DNA of 43,798 bases from JAGLCW01 sp964427915 (GTDB taxonomy: Bacteria; Caldisericota; Caldisericia; UBA6126), in NCBI GenBank assembly GCA_964427915.1, contig CAYRWA010000077.1:1-43798 (forward strand), in the 5' to 3' direction. This document shows positions 16,970 to 25,768 of the stretch, piece after piece (position 1 is the stretch's first letter; the number at the start of each line of letters is the position of its first letter). Position numbers and translations under genes: made by a program. The notes beneath the pieces were generated by a model. It made no database searches, was not told the DNA's origin, and worked only from the letters and a program-made list of their open reading frames with translations.

Positions 16970-19375
16970 TCATTTTTTCTTTTTTGTTTTTTTGATGTCT
17001 TTTGGATCTTTGCGGAAATCAAACACAATTTTGCCCGATTCTTTGTCAAGTTTTAAACGGGCAGAGAATTTTTTTCGTTTACGAAGAGACCAAAACTCAG
17101 TTAACTTTTTGGTTTCTCCTTTTTCAATAATGTCCAGCGCATCTTCTTTTGAAAGAGGTTGTTGCAAAATGATCTTACGGATTTGGAAATCACAATCTGG
17201 ATTGGTACATCCAAAATATCCGAGTTTTTCTATCATGTCTGCGTTGCATTTTGGACACTTTGCAAAAGGTTTGTCATCTACTATTTTGTCGTAATCTATG
17301 AACTCAAATTCAATTTTACCCTCGTCAGTTAGGATCAAGTATGCTTCGAAATTCTTTCCTTTGCTAGAAAGAAACCAAAGTGGCTGGGATGTTCTTTTGT
17401 TTTGCAACAGAGCAACAAGTTCGGTGGTGGGGATTCGACATGATTTAATTTTTTTGGCAATACTAAAAGAGCACTTTGGATTGGTACATTTACAGCTGGA
17501 TGTTCGCTCTGTTACTTTCGAGTTGCATATAGGACAAATGCCAACTTCGCCTCCTTCTAACGAGTCAAAATCAGCTTGCTTCACTTGGTCCACAATATGG
17601 GTTGTAAATTCTGACATTTCCTTGTGAAAATCTTTGGAGGTTAATTTTTTGTCTTCAATTTGTAGCAATTTTCGTTCCCATGAGCCGGTAAGCTCTGGCG
17701 AAATAAGGGCTTCTAATTCTACGTGCGAAAGAACTCGTATCAAGTACATTCCTTTTTCCGTGGGAATCATTTCTTTACCGATTCTATCGCAATATCCTAC
17801 CTTAATGAGTCTTTCAATAATTTGGGCTCGAGTAGCTGGCGTGCCAATACCTTTTTCTTTTAATGTTTCTTGCAATTCTTCATCTGTAACAAGCTTCCCA
17901 GCTCCCTGCATGGCAGATAAAAGGGTGGCTTCATTAAAGCGAGCGGGGGGTTTGGTTTCTTTTTCTTCGATGGATGTGTTTTGAACATCTGCTTGCAAGG
18001 CATTGGCAAATCCGTGGAACTGACTTTTTTTTGTAGATTCTCCATAGATTTCACGATAGCCTGGTTTTATTAATATTTTTTCACGGGTTTCAAAAAGTTC
18101 TTCTGCAATGTTTGTGATGAAATAGGTTTCCTGGTATTCGGCAGCCGGGTAGAAGATGCTTAAGAAGCGCTTTACGATGACGTCATAAATCTTTTTTTCA
18201 TCGTCACGAAGGGTGGAAAAGTTTGCCTTTTTTGTGGTGGGAATGAGTGCAAAGTGGTCTCCAACTTTGCTATTGTCAACCACCCGTTTGGAAAACTTCA
18301 TAGAGTGATCCAGGCTTTTTTCTGCAAATGCTTCGTAAGGAGATACCTTGCTTAGTGTTTTCAGTATTTTGGGAAGTTCAGGCACCATATCGGACGGGAG
18401 ATACCGAGAATCGGTACGCGGGTAGGTGATTAATTTTTTTGCTTCGTACAACTTTTGTGCCACCGATAACGTATGCGATGCCGTATACCCAAAACGTTTG
18501 TTTGCTTCTCTTTGAAGTTCAGTTAAATCAAAGAGGAGTGGATGGTTTTGTTTGTGCTTTTTAACAGAGAACTTTTCAATGGTACCTGTTTGATTTTCCA
18601 TTTTCTGGATCTTTTTTTCTGCTTCTTTTTTGGTAGGAATTTCATTCAAATTGGAAGATGGATTGTCCTTTTGGAACCAATGTCCTTCGTATACTACCTT
18701 TTTTTCTTTTTGTTGAAAAAGCCCAAAGAGTTCAAAATACGTTCTACTTTGAAAGGCTTGGATCTGTTTTTCTCGTTCTACCAAGATTGATAAGGTGGGA
18801 GTTTGGACTCGGCCGATCGAAAAAAGATCGCCACACCTACGGGTAATGGCACGCGTTGCATTGATACCAATCATCCAGTCTGCATGTGAGCGACACTTGG
18901 CAGCTTCTCCAAGAGAGTCAAAATGAGCACTATCTTGCAGTTCTTCAAATCCTTTTTTTATGGCTTCCCCCGTCATTGATGAGAGCCATAGCCTCTTGAT
19001 AGACTTGCGAGAACCAGAATATTCGATTAGATTTCGAAAAATAAGCTCTCCTTCGCGACCAGCGTCACAAGCGTTTATGATGTTTTGAATGCCACGTTTA
19101 CGGATGCAGGACAATACCTCGTCCAGTTGTTTTTTGGATTTAATAATTGGCTTTAACTCGAACTTTTTGGGGAGGATGGGTAGTTTTTCCAGTGTCCAAA
19201 ATTTGTACCCTTTGTCATAATCCTGTGGTTCTGCCAATTCTAGCAAATGACCTACTGCCCAAGTAATAATATATTGATCCGAAACCAGGGAATTTTCTTT
19301 TTTTTCAAAGACGCCTAGATTTTTGGCTAGATCTCTTGCAACGGATGGTTTCTCGGTAATGATCAGATCTTTCAT
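16970..19375 (-). CDS. topB: Type IA DNA topoisomerase III-like
   Basis: Relaxes or decatenates DNA through a transient 5'-phosphotyrosine link on one strand. It has 801 residues. The Toprim domain shows ITEKPSVARDLA (Glu8) and NACDAGREGELIFR (Asp104, Glu108), and the active-site Tyr318 is in LITYPRTDSRYLP. The length and the ITEKPS/ACDAGREGE forms favour topoisomerase III over topoisomerase I. The C-terminus has two four-Cys zinc-ribbon modules (about 614-635 and 707-728), each followed by a topoisomerase C-terminal repeat (LWFLSSKGKNFEAYLIL and FWSLRKRKKFSARLKL), and a Lys-rich tail. AAAGGTGAG precedes the ATG. The gene starts 22 nt after tRNA-Ala and probably shares its transcript. Confidence 0.92.
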   Translation of the reverse strand: MKDLIITEKPSVARDLAKNLGVFEKKENSLVSDQYIITWAVGHLLELAEPQDYDKGYKFWTLEKLPILPKKFELKPIIKSKKQLDEVLSCIRKRGIQNIINACDAGREGELIFRNLIEYSGSRKSIKRLWLSSMTGEAIKKGFEELQDSAHFDSLGEAAKCRSHADWMIGINATRAITRRCGDLFSIGRVQTPTLSILVEREKQIQAFQSRTYFELFGLFQQKEKKVVYEGHWFQKDNPSSNLNEIPTKKEAEKKIQKMENQTGTIEKFSVKKHKQNHPLLFDLTELQREANKRFGYTASHTLSVAQKLYEAKKLITYPRTDSRYLPSDMVPELPKILKTLSKVSPYEAFAEKSLDHSMKFSKRVVDNSKVGDHFALIPTTKKANFSTLRDDEKKIYDVIVKRFLSIFYPAAEYQETYFITNIAEELFETREKILIKPGYREIYGESTKKSQFHGFANALQADVQNTSIEEKETKPPARFNEATLLSAMQGAGKLVTDEELQETLKEKGIGTPATRAQIIERLIKVGYCDRIGKEMIPTEKGMYLIRVLSHVELEALISPELTGSWERKLLQIEDKKLTSKDFHKEMSEFTTHIVDQVKQADFDSLEGGEVGICPICNSKVTERTSSCKCTNPKCSFSIAKKIKSCRIPTTELVALLQNKRTSQPLWFLSSKGKNFEAYLILTDEGKIEFEFIDYDKIVDDKPFAKCPKCNADMIEKLGYFGCTNPDCDFQIRKIILQQPLSKEDALDIIEKGETKKLTEFWSLRKRKKFSARLKLDKESGKIVFDFRKDPKDIKKTKKKK

Positions 19376-19397
19376 AACTCACCTTTACAATAAAAAA

Positions 19398-19473
19398 TGG
19401 TGGACCTGACGAGACTTGAACTCGTGACCTCCTCCATGCCATGGAGGCGCGCTCCCAGCTGCGCCACAGGCCC
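19398..19473 (-). tRNA. tRNA-Ala (anticodon GGC)
   Basis: A 76-nt cloverleaf with all stems intact. The anticodon stem is CCTCC/GGAGG with loop ATGGCAT, giving GGC. The acceptor contains the G3-U70 pair that identifies alanine tRNA, and the loop has the A32-U38 pair typical of bacterial tRNA-Ala(GGC). CCA is encoded. Confidence 0.97.
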
Positions 19474-19491
19474 ACACAAACGTGATACAGT

Positions 19492-19519
19492 ATTGTAATG
19501 GATATTGGTAAAAATGCAA
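19492..19519 (-). promoter_or_regulatory. Candidate tRNA-Ala/topB promoter
   Basis: TTGCAT (19514-19519) and TACAAT (19492-19497), 16 bp apart, lie 18 nt upstream of the tRNA 5' end. Confidence 0.65.
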
Positions 19520-19603
19520 ATCTCTATCAAAATTTTTCTTTTTTCTGTAAAGTTTTTTTTTGCAAAAAGGTCGATTTACTACAAACAACTTTTCTGTAAT
19601 TTA

Positions 19604-19609
19604 TATAAT
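19604..19609 (+). promoter_or_regulatory. Candidate -10 box for the CBS-glyQS-ppdK operon
   Basis: TATAAT lies 46 nt before the CBS start codon. No clear -35 box is present at 16-18 bp. Confidence 0.4.
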
Positions 19610-19655
19610 GGTAGGAGTGCTTTGTTACAAATATCCATTTTCAAAGGAGAGACTT

Positions 19656-20126
19656 ATGAGTGCTATGAATATTATTAAAGACGAGATCGTAAGCGATATC
19701 ATGACAGAAAATCCAGAAAAAGTTTATGACAATCAATGTATTGATGAAGTAGCTGCTATTTTAACTAAATTGAGCTTGAATGCGCTACCTGTTCTAAACG
19801 AAAAAGAAGAACTAGTGGGCATTATTACCCTAGGAGATCTGTTGCTAAAAGCGACTCGTACCCCTCTCTTTGATATGTGGACTACTGGCATTTACGACAA
19901 TACAGAAGATTTGTTGAAAGAATATAAGAAAATTGTTGGCAGTGATGTCAAAGATGTTATGTCTAGACATCCTTTTGCAATTAAGTCCACAGAGCTTGTT
20001 TCAAGAGCAGCCACTATCATGTACCGCAGAAAAGTAAAACAACTTCCAGTTTTAGATGAGGATGGGAAATTGGTAGGTATTATTACGGCAACGGATGTTG
20101 TAAAACTTTTATATGGCAATGCATAG
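19656..20126 (+). CDS. Tandem CBS-domain protein
   Basis: 156 residues consisting of one CBS pair (Bateman module), which binds adenine nucleotides and acts as an energy-sensing regulatory unit. Repeat 1 is about residues 12-68 (DIMTENPEKVYDNQCIDEVA, then GIITLGDLL) and repeat 2 about 95-153 (DVMSRHPFAIKSTELVSRAA, then GIITATDVV). The ATG at 19656 is set by AAAGGAGAG. No DNA-binding helix-turn-helix precedes the CBS pair, so it is not a full-length CcpN-type repressor, although CcpN-like genes sit next to glyQS in Bacillus. glyQ follows after 29 nt, and a role sensing ATP/AMP for this operon is inferred only. Confidence 0.88.
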   Translation: MSAMNIIKDEIVSDIMTENPEKVYDNQCIDEVAAILTKLSLNALPVLNEKEELVGIITLGDLLLKATRTPLFDMWTTGIYDNTEDLLKEYKKIVGSDVKDVMSRHPFAIKSTELVSRAATIMYRRKVKQLPVLDEDGKLVGIITATDVVKLLYGNA

Positions 20127-20155
20127 AGAATTGTATTGATAGAATTGAGGTTGTT

Positions 20156-21034
20156 TTGAAGCAAGAAATGAATACGTTATGTCGCCTCATCCAGACTCTT
20201 CAGAATTATTGGGAGAATCAAGGATGTGTTGTATTGCCTGCCTGGGATATGGAAATTGGTGCTGGTACAATGTCTCCCTATACGTTTTTTTATGTATTGA
20301 AAGACCAGCCATACAGGGCTTGTTATGTACAGCCTTCTAGAAGACCTGTGGATGGGCGGTATGGAGAAAATCCAAACAGAGTGTATAAGCATCATCAAAT
20401 GCAAGTCATATTGAAGCCTTCTCCAGGCAATATACAAGATCTCTATATTGATAGCTTGGCAGCTGTGGGTTTTCCTACAAAGGAGCATGATATTCGATTT
20501 ATAGAAGACAACTGGGCAGCCCCGACACTAGGTGCTTGGGGAGTTGGTTGGGAAGTGTGGCTGGATGGAATGGAAATCACTCAGTTTACCTATTTCCAAC
20601 AAGTAGGCAGTATTGAACTGGCTGTCCCTGCTGTTGAAATTACCTATGGTTTGGAAAGAATTTCAATGTATTTGCAGGACAAAAACTCTTTGTACGATTT
20701 ACAGTACAACGAAAACTTGCAGTATCAAGATCTCCGCAAAGAAGAAGAGGTGCAACAGTCGATTTATTGTCATGAAAAAGCCGATCCCAAAAGACTATAT
20801 TCTTTGTTCAATTTGTCTTTTGAAGAAGGCGAGATGTGTTTTCAGAATCAGCTTATTTGGCCTGGCTATGAATACGCCCTAAAGTGTTCCCATATCTTTA
20901 ATATTCTAGATGCCGTAGGTGCCCTGTCTGTGTCTGAAAGGGCACAGTATCTAGGACGTGTTCGATCGCTTGCTCGAAAAGCAGCCAATGCTATTGTTGC
21001 TACGCAGAAAGGAGGCTCTCCTGATGAATCGTGA
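20156..21034 (+). CDS. glyQ: Glycyl-tRNA synthetase alpha subunit
   Basis: The catalytic subunit of the bacterial alpha2beta2 glycyl-tRNA synthetase. Its 292 residues match the family. It shows VLPAWDMEIGAGTMSP near the N-terminus, YVQPSRRPVDGRYGENPNR (motif 2 region), TQFTYFQQVG and AVEITYGLERISMYLQ (motif 3 region). I use TTG at 20156 because TTGAGG lies 5 nt upstream; the first ATG (20168) would be too far from any ribosome site. It overlaps glyS by 11 nt, giving coupled synthesis of the two subunits. No T-box or glycine riboswitch is visible upstream. Confidence 0.96.
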   Translation: MKQEMNTLCRLIQTLQNYWENQGCVVLPAWDMEIGAGTMSPYTFFYVLKDQPYRACYVQPSRRPVDGRYGENPNRVYKHHQMQVILKPSPGNIQDLYIDSLAAVGFPTKEHDIRFIEDNWAAPTLGAWGVGWEVWLDGMEITQFTYFQQVGSIELAVPAVEITYGLERISMYLQDKNSLYDLQYNENLQYQDLRKEEEVQQSIYCHEKADPKRLYSLFNLSFEEGEMCFQNQLIWPGYEYALKCSHIFNILDAVGALSVSERAQYLGRVRSLARKAANAIVATQKGGSPDES

Positions 21035-23048
21035 TTTTTTTATTGAGATTGGACTTGAAGAACTCCCTTCTGTGGTAATGAAGCAATTGCTGGAGGAAAT
21101 GCCTGCTGCATTCTGTAAATGGCTACAAGATCATTCTATCGTTCACGACGAATCGTTTTTCTTTGTGACTCCTCGCAGAATGGTTTTCTATGCAAGCAAA
21201 GTAGAACCATACCAGAAAATAGTACCTCAAAAAACCAAAGGACCTCCCGCCTCTGTTGCTTTTAAAAATCAACAAGAAACCCCTGCTTTGCTAGGGTTTC
21301 TAAAGAAGTGTGGTACAGATACATATGAAACTGAAACATGGAATGGGCAAGAGTATGTATTTTGCACGGTCCAACCACCATGTAAAAAGATTGAAGACGT
21401 TGTAAAAAACCATTTTCCTTCGTGGCTTCAAGCATTCCCCTTTGCTTCTCAAATGAACTGCCATTCGTACAATTTTGTACGACCTGTTCGCTGGATTTGC
21501 TCTCTATACGGGGATAGCGTTCTTCCTCTTTCACTTTTTTCTGTGGAAAGCAGTTCCTATTCGCAAGGGTTGCGTGGTTTTCCTGTGATTCCTGTGCCAT
21601 CTGCTGAAGACTATTGCATCACATTGCGCAAACACACCATCATGCTAGATACGTCTGAGCGCATAGAGACTATTAAAAAGCATGTATCGACCAAGAGTCC
21701 TCTTCCCATTATTGAGCAAAATGCTCTATGTACAGAATGGCCAATTGTATGCGAAGCTACCTTTTCTGAGAGTTTATTGGACGTTCCCAAAGAGGCTATT
21801 AAAACCATGATCGAAGATCATTTGATATGCTTTACATTGCAAGACAAAACAGGAGCTTTGCTGCCATCCTTCCAATTTGTGATGAACGGACCACGAAATG
21901 AAAAAAATGTTGCAATGGGCTATGAAAAAGTTATTGCAGCCAAGTTAGAAGATGCCAAGTTTTTTTATAAGCAAGATCAAAAAGTTCCCTTAAAGAATCG
22001 TTCTGAGCATATTGAACGCATGATGTTCATGAAAGGGCTGGGAACAATCCTGCAAAAAACCAATCGACTGGTTTCTCTTGTACGACAATTTCCTTGCGAA
22101 GTCGATGTGCATCTCCTGGAAAGAGCTGCATTTCTTTCCAAAATGGACCTATCGACGCATATGGTAGAAGAATTGCCAGAGCTGCAAGGTACAATGGGTA
22201 AAATTTATGGATCCATGCAGGGAGAAGATCAACGTGTATGCAATGCTCTTGAATCTTACTATTTCCCCGCAAGAGAGGCAGATCCAGTTCCAGATGATGA
22301 CATAGGAAGAATACTGGGCATTCTTGATCGAATAGATACATTGGCAGGAGCTTTTGCTATTGGTACTTCTGTAACTAGTTCTGCAGATCCTCTTGGGTTA
22401 AGAAGACAAATGAACGGTCTTTTTCGGATTCTTCTTGAAAGACCCTTTTCAATTGATGTGCATGGAGTATTTTCACAAGCTCTTTCGATCTATCAACAAG
22501 AAAACGGTTTGGACATGGAATTGGATACAGTTTTGCAGAAACTGTCTGATTTTTATTCAATGCGACTCATGTTGTTTCTCCAATCGACCCATCGATATGA
22601 TCTTGTAAATGCGGTCTTGTGGGTTCCCTGGATACACCCTTTTACAGCCAAAGAGAAGATTGTTCTTCTAGAAAAAGAGTCGCTGAATCCTGAATTAAAG
22701 ATTCTTTGTGAATCGTTTACGCGAATCCGAAACATAACGAAGGCGGAATACTCCTGCGCTCCCGTCCAAGAAGAACTTCTTGCAGAACCGCAAGAGGTAG
22801 CACTGTATGAAGCGTTGAAAAAAAATAATTCCAACGAGAATTCTCCCGAAGATTCAAGTGATCTTGTAATGCAACTCAAAAAAATGTATTCTTTGAACCC
22901 CTTTATTGTGAATTTTTTTGATTTTGTCCTTGTCAATTGCGAGGACCCCGGTATCAAAGAAAATAGACTTCGATTAATAGCAGCAATCAATCGTTACTTT
23001 TTACGTTTTTGTGATTTTTCCAAAATCGTATTTCAAGGAGGCAATTAA
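21024..23048 (+). CDS. glyS: Glycyl-tRNA synthetase beta subunit
   Basis: The tRNA-binding subunit paired with GlyQ; 674 residues, the usual size. The N-terminus MNRDFFIEIGLEELPSVVMK is the family signature. The middle has the conserved LEDAKFFYKQD and GTMGKIYG segments of the HD-like domain with DRIDTLAGAFAIG and DPLGLRRQ, and the C-terminus is a helical anticodon-binding domain. The ATG at 21024 is preceded by AAAGGAGG inside glyQ. ppdK follows immediately: its ribosome site overlaps the glyS end. Confidence 0.96.
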   Translation: MNRDFFIEIGLEELPSVVMKQLLEEMPAAFCKWLQDHSIVHDESFFFVTPRRMVFYASKVEPYQKIVPQKTKGPPASVAFKNQQETPALLGFLKKCGTDTYETETWNGQEYVFCTVQPPCKKIEDVVKNHFPSWLQAFPFASQMNCHSYNFVRPVRWICSLYGDSVLPLSLFSVESSSYSQGLRGFPVIPVPSAEDYCITLRKHTIMLDTSERIETIKKHVSTKSPLPIIEQNALCTEWPIVCEATFSESLLDVPKEAIKTMIEDHLICFTLQDKTGALLPSFQFVMNGPRNEKNVAMGYEKVIAAKLEDAKFFYKQDQKVPLKNRSEHIERMMFMKGLGTILQKTNRLVSLVRQFPCEVDVHLLERAAFLSKMDLSTHMVEELPELQGTMGKIYGSMQGEDQRVCNALESYYFPAREADPVPDDDIGRILGILDRIDTLAGAFAIGTSVTSSADPLGLRRQMNGLFRILLERPFSIDVHGVFSQALSIYQQENGLDMELDTVLQKLSDFYSMRLMLFLQSTHRYDLVNAVLWVPWIHPFTAKEKIVLLEKESLNPELKILCESFTRIRNITKAEYSCAPVQEELLAEPQEVALYEALKKNNSNENSPEDSSDLVMQLKKMYSLNPFIVNFFDFVLVNCEDPGIKENRLRLIAAINRYFLRFCDFSKIVFQGGN

Positions 23049-23049
23049 T

Positions 23050-25680
23050 ATGAATCAAAAATTTGTGTATCAGTTCCAAGAAGGAACGAAAGAAATGAAG
23101 GATTTGCTTGGAGGCAAGGGTGCAAATTTGGCTGAAATGGCTCGTCTTGGCATTCCTGTACCGCCAGGTTTTACAATCACCACAAAAGTATGTCAGTATT
23201 ACTACGAACACAATCAAAAATACCCTGAAACCTTACTGGACGAAATAAAAGATCATTTAACCCAAATGGAGAAGGATGCGGGGAAAGCATTTGGTGATCC
23301 ACAAAATCCTTTGCTAGTCTCTGTTCGATCTGGAGCTGCCGTTTCCATGCCCGGTATGATGGATACGATTTTGAATCTTGGGTTTAACGACGATGTGTTT
23401 GAGTATCAAATGAAAAATGGGAACAATCCAACATTTATATGTGATTCGTACCGTCGTTTTCTACAAATGTTTGGCAATGTTGTGTATGCTATCCCACATC
23501 ATTTGTTTGAAAAAGTGCTTTCCAAAGTGAAAGAACAAAAAGGTGTAAAGCTTGATAATGAGCTTGATCAAGATGGGTTAATGCAAGTTGTTGAAGGGTA
23601 CAAAAAGATATATATCGATGAAAAAGGAAAAGGGTTCCCTCAGGATCCATTCGTACAACTGATGGATGCTATTAATGCCGTAGTAGGATCATGGAACAAT
23701 GATCGAGCCAACATTTATCGGAAACTAAACCGCATAGAAGGACTTCTGGGAACTGCCGTGAACGTGCAATCGATGGTGTTTGGTAACAAAAATACTCAAT
23801 CTGGAACTGGTGTGTGCTTCACCCGAAACCCTTCCACCGGAGAAAAAGGATTGTACGGTGAATTTTTACTGAACGCGCAAGGAGAAGATGTCGTTGCTGG
23901 CACTCGAACTCCGAAACATATCAAAGAGCTGGATGACATTCTTCCTGATTGCTACAAGGAATTGCTCCGCATTTTGGATACTTTAGAGGGTCACTACCGA
24001 GATATGCAAGATATCGAATTCACTATCGAAGATAGCAAACTGTATATATTGCAAACAAGAAGCGGAAAACGCACTGGTGCGGCCTCTGTCAAAATTGCAG
24101 TGGATTTAGTGAACGAAGGTGTTTTATCCAAAGAAGAAGCCGTTATGAGAGTGGAGCCAAATTCATTGAATCAACTTCTTCATCCATGTTTTGATCCTTC
24201 TCACCAGAACAAGGCAGTCGTCATTGCTAAAGGTTTACCAGCATCTCCCGGAGCCGCTTTCGGTAAAGTAGTTTTTACAGCCGATGAGGCACAAAAGGTT
24301 GCCAATAACGGAGACAAAGTGATTCTTGTTAGAGAAGAAACTTCTCCTGAAGATATTCAAGGAATGGATAGTGCCCAAGGTATTTTAACTGCCCGAGGTG
24401 GCATGACTTCCCACGCAGCAGTTGTAGCTCGTGGAATGGGGAAATGCTGCGTGTCCGGTGCACACGAGATTACAGTCAACGAAGAAGAAAAATATTTCAA
24501 AACGCAATCCGGTGACAGAATTAATGAAGGCGATACTATTAGTTTGGATGGTACAAAGGGAGAAGTTTACAAAGGTGAATTGCCGACCTTACCCCCCAAC
24601 CTAAGCGGTGAATTCGGACATTTAATGGAATGGACTGATCAAATCCGTCGTTTGGATATCCGAACCAATGCAGATACTCCCAAAGATGCTCATCAAGCAG
24701 TCGAGTTTGGTGCCCAAGGAATTGGTCTTTGCCGAACAGAACATATGTTTTTTGAAGGAGAGCGAATTCAGGCTGTTAGAGAAATGATTTTGGCCGAAGA
24801 CGTGAAGGGCCGAGAAAAAGCTTTGGCTAAAATTTTACCCATGCAACGAGAAGATTTTATTGGCATCTTTAAAGCAATGCAGGGACGTCCTGTAACTGTT
24901 CGACTATTGGATCCACCTTTGCATGAATTTTTGCCCAGCGACCCAGAGGATATTCAAGAGCTAGCTACAGAATTGGGTGTTTCCCTGAATGTGTTAAAAG
25001 AAAAAATTGATTCTTTAAAAGAATTTAACCCCATGCTAGGACATCGAGGTTGTCGCTTGGGAATAACGTACCCGGAAATCACCCGAATGCAAACAAGAGC
25101 CATTATTGAGGCTGCCTGTATGTTAGCCAAAGACAAGCAAGAGGTACACCCAGAGATTATGGTGCCCTTGGTAGGAACAGACAAAGAATTCATGTCCCAA
25201 AAAGATGTGATTGATGAAACAGCCAACGTTGTCATGAAAGAACAGGGTATTACCCTAGAGTACCTGGTGGGTACCATGATTGAGATCCCTCGCGCCGCCT
25301 TGGTTGCCGCAGATATTGCTAAGAGTGCGGCATTCTTCTCGTTTGGAACAAATGATTTAACACAAATGACCTTTGGATATTCTCGAGACGATGCTGGGAA
25401 GTTTTTAAGTGCTTACCTAGAGCAAAAAATATTGCCCGTAGACCCATTTCAAAGCATTGACCAAAAGGGCGTTGGTAGACTTGTATCGTGGGCTTCAAAA
25501 GAAGGCAAAGAAGCCAATCCATCGTTAAAACTAGGAATTTGCGGAGAGCATGGTGGAGATCCCGAATCCATCGTATTCTGTGATACATTGGGTTTGCAGT
25601 ATGTCAGTTGTTCTCCGTATCGGGTTCCTGTAGCTCGTTTGGCCGCTGCTCAAGCTTCCATCATAAATCGTAAGTCGTAA
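23050..25680 (+). CDS. ppdK: Pyruvate, phosphate dikinase
   Basis: Interconverts pyruvate, ATP and phosphate with PEP, AMP and pyrophosphate. It serves gluconeogenesis or a pyrophosphate-linked glycolysis in anaerobes. The 876 residues match the well-studied Clostridium enzyme, and the catalytic residues fall at the same positions: phosphohistidine His455 in GGMTSHAAVVARG and Cys831 in GICGEHGGDPES. The N-terminal ATP-grasp part begins GGKGANLAEM and contains SVRSGAAVSMPGMMDT. AAGGAGG sets the ATG at 23050, 1 nt after the glyS stop. No PpdK regulatory kinase gene is adjacent. The ppdK-glyQS neighbourhood is common in Clostridia. Confidence 0.98.
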   Translation: MNQKFVYQFQEGTKEMKDLLGGKGANLAEMARLGIPVPPGFTITTKVCQYYYEHNQKYPETLLDEIKDHLTQMEKDAGKAFGDPQNPLLVSVRSGAAVSMPGMMDTILNLGFNDDVFEYQMKNGNNPTFICDSYRRFLQMFGNVVYAIPHHLFEKVLSKVKEQKGVKLDNELDQDGLMQVVEGYKKIYIDEKGKGFPQDPFVQLMDAINAVVGSWNNDRANIYRKLNRIEGLLGTAVNVQSMVFGNKNTQSGTGVCFTRNPSTGEKGLYGEFLLNAQGEDVVAGTRTPKHIKELDDILPDCYKELLRILDTLEGHYRDMQDIEFTIEDSKLYILQTRSGKRTGAASVKIAVDLVNEGVLSKEEAVMRVEPNSLNQLLHPCFDPSHQNKAVVIAKGLPASPGAAFGKVVFTADEAQKVANNGDKVILVREETSPEDIQGMDSAQGILTARGGMTSHAAVVARGMGKCCVSGAHEITVNEEEKYFKTQSGDRINEGDTISLDGTKGEVYKGELPTLPPNLSGEFGHLMEWTDQIRRLDIRTNADTPKDAHQAVEFGAQGIGLCRTEHMFFEGERIQAVREMILAEDVKGREKALAKILPMQREDFIGIFKAMQGRPVTVRLLDPPLHEFLPSDPEDIQELATELGVSLNVLKEKIDSLKEFNPMLGHRGCRLGITYPEITRMQTRAIIEAACMLAKDKQEVHPEIMVPLVGTDKEFMSQKDVIDETANVVMKEQGITLEYLVGTMIEIPRAALVAADIAKSAAFFSFGTNDLTQMTFGYSRDDAGKFLSAYLEQKILPVDPFQSIDQKGVGRLVSWASKEGKEANPSLKLGICGEHGGDPESIVFCDTLGLQYVSCSPYRVPVARLAAAQASIINRKS

Positions 25681-25707
25681 GTAACACATACGTATTATTC
25701 ATATTTG

Positions 25708-25751
25708 ATAGGAAGCATTCTCCTTTGCCGAGATTGCTTCCTATTTTTTTT
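25708..25751 (+). terminator. Terminator after ppdK
   Basis: A perfect 10-bp stem (25708-25717 with 25735-25744) with a 17-nt loop that can pair further (TCTC/GAGA), followed by eight T. It ends 17 nt before dnaG. Confidence 0.85.
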
Positions 25752-25768
25752 ACTAGGGTGTAGGTGCT

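Noticed and set aside
16953..17984. Three plus-strand ORFs opposite topB
   Set aside because: Shadows of the topB frame; no ribosome sites or recognisable protein features.
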